Assembly: GCA_009704225.1 (NCBI GenBank) | Contig: WLEN01000044.1 | Coordinates: forward strand, 1-6,287 | DNA: 6,287 nucleotides | Direction of reading: 5' to 3' | From: Actinomycetota bacterium | GTDB lineage: Bacteria > Actinomycetota > Actinomycetes > Actinomycetales > Microbacteriaceae | Shown here: piece after piece, positions 5,431 to 6,287 of the stretch | Layout: each line of letters opens with the position of its first letter | Numbering within the stretch: the first letter of the stretch is position 1 | Notes under the pieces: generated by a model | Told to the model about the DNA's origin: nothing | Database searches by the model: none | Seen by the model: only the letters and a program-made list of their open reading frames with translations | Position numbers and translations under genes: made by a program

Positions 5431-6287
5431 ATGACCTTCCGATCGAGCCGGTTGATCGCCGCGAGTGTGGCACTGTTATGTGCGCCGTGGGGCGGCCTGA
5501 TCGCACCCGCCGCCGCTGTCGACGGTCCGTCGAAAATCATTGGGGGTGACAGGGCCTACATCAACGACGTTCCGTGGCAAGTCGGACTGATTGCGCCAAA
5601 ACGGAGTTCTCCGACCGTGTGGTTCGGTCAGTTCTGTGGAGGTTCCATCATCAACGAACGCTGGGTGATTACGGCAGCGCACTGCCTCTACGATTTCAAG
5701 GGATCGCAGCTGGGAGTTTTCGCGGGCAACGACAACCTGGATGTTCCCACAGGCACCGATGTGTATAACTCGAATTCCTGGAAGATCCACCCCGATTACT
5801 CCACTGGCCCCGCGAAAGATGTTTGGTACAACGACATCGCACTCGTGAGACTGAATTCGACGCTCGACTTCGCTGATCCAGGAATTGAACCGATCGCACT
5901 CCCCACCGCAATCGACCCTGGGGACGCGCCAGATGTCGGAGACTCCATCGGAGTCTCGGGTTGGGGCTCGACATCGTCGGACGATTCTGACCCGGACTAC
6001 CCCTACCTCCTCCAAAAAACGTCGCTCAGTGTGATTTCGAACGGCGCACCGAACGACTGCGGTGATTACACGGCGTCCGAATGGAACAGCCTTTACGAAA
6101 TTTGCATCGGGTTCTCGGGCGGCACCCCCAAGGACACCTGTTGGGGTGATTCGGGCGGTCCCTACGTCGACGAAATCGACGCGGATGGCGACGGAACCAC
6201 CGAGCCCACGCTGATCGGGGTCACCTCATGGGGAAACGGATGCGCTGACGCGAATTATCCCGGGCTTGCCACTCGCGTCACCTCCTA
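5431..6287 (+). CDS. Secreted trypsin-like serine protease, S1 family (3' end outside window)
   Basis: The frame stays open from the ATG at 5431 to the right edge, giving 285 complete codons; perhaps a few dozen residues are missing. A signal peptide (Arg4, Arg7, hydrophobic core, PAAA with likely cleavage after Ala29) is followed by a six-residue propeptide VDGPSK and the mature start IIGG (36-39). The catalytic triad is His84 (TAAHC), Asp135 (NDIALV) and Ser241 (GDSGGP). Asp235, six residues before the serine, matches trypsin Asp189, and the SWG and PG pocket residues are present, so cleavage after Lys or Arg is expected. Cysteine pairs 69-85, 210-225 and 237-271 match three conserved trypsin disulfides. 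An Asp-rich insertion (DADGDG, 250-255) follows the catalytic serine. The visible end, TRVTS, is close to the usual C-terminal helix. Any further C-terminal domain or anchor would lie outside the window. Confidence 0.93.
   Translation, partial: MTFRSSRLIAASVALLCAPWGGLIAPAAAVDGPSKIIGGDRAYINDVPWQVGLIAPKRSSPTVWFGQFCGGSIINERWVITAAHCLYDFKGSQLGVFAGNDNLDVPTGTDVYNSNSWKIHPDYSTGPAKDVWYNDIALVRLNSTLDFADPGIEPIALPTAIDPGDAPDVGDSIGVSGWGSTSSDDSDPDYPYLLQKTSLSVISNGAPNDCGDYTASEWNSLYEICIGFSGGTPKDTCWGDSGGPYVDEIDADGDGTTEPTLIGVTSWGNGCADANYPGLATRVTS

Noticed and set aside
5470..5481. Possible lipobox around Cys17 of the protease signal peptide
   Set aside because: The residue before the cysteine is leucine rather than Gly/Ala/Ser, and a better signal peptidase I site (PAAA) follows 12 residues later.
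5476..6015. Minus-strand frame of 179 codons opposite the protease gene
   Set aside because: The plus strand encodes a protease with triad and disulfides; the antisense product shows no motif.

Overview
The window looks like chromosome of an actinobacterium of the order Micrococcales, most likely family Microbacteriaceae. The reasons are the lysyl-tRNA synthetase C-terminus, a ClpC very close to mycobacterial ClpC1, a short actinobacterial-type N-acetylglutamate synthase, a small membrane protein behind lysS, and start sites that look leaderless. GC is moderate for the group: about 67% in a sampled part of clpC and about 48% in the first half of argA. Genus-level identity is not claimed.

Layout. 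(1) 1-813 is the C-terminal part of lysS, cut by the left edge, followed after 7 nt by a 59-codon single-pass membrane protein gene (821-1000). (2) A gene for a KptA/Tpt1 RNA 2'-phosphotransferase lies on the minus strand (997-1566). Its stop codon interlocks with that of the small gene in one CTAG. (3) A 136-bp divergent region (1567-1702) separates kptA from clpC. It holds a kptA -10 box, a perfect 6+6 palindrome in the kptA promoter, a ClgR-like operator on the clpC side, a possible clpC -10 and a strong clpC ribosome binding site. (4) clpC (1703-4258) encodes a complete 851-residue Clp unfoldase. (5) argA (4280-4804) encodes a GNAT-family N-acetylglutamate synthase. (6) 4854-5420 encodes a membrane-anchored extracytoplasmic protein with four cysteines. 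(7) 5431 to the right edge encodes a secreted trypsin-like serine protease, cut before its stop.

The genes do not form one pathway. They cover tRNA charging, RNA 2'-phosphate removal, regulated proteolysis, arginine biosynthesis and cell-surface or secreted functions. No mobile element, CRISPR array, structural RNA gene or clear intrinsic terminator is visible, and no gene-free stretch exceeds 300 bases.

The most notable signal is regulatory. Four genes without a properly spaced Shine-Dalgarno sequence (kptA, argA, the membrane protein and the protease) each have a TAnnnT box ending 6 or 7 nt before the start codon, the signature of leaderless mRNAs. lysS is cut at the left edge so its start cannot be judged. 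The other two genes (the 59-residue protein and clpC) have Shine-Dalgarno sequences. Other points are the paired palindromes between kptA and clpC, unusual residues in KptA motifs, and a trypsinogen-like activation peptide in the protease. I see no convincing wholly new system.
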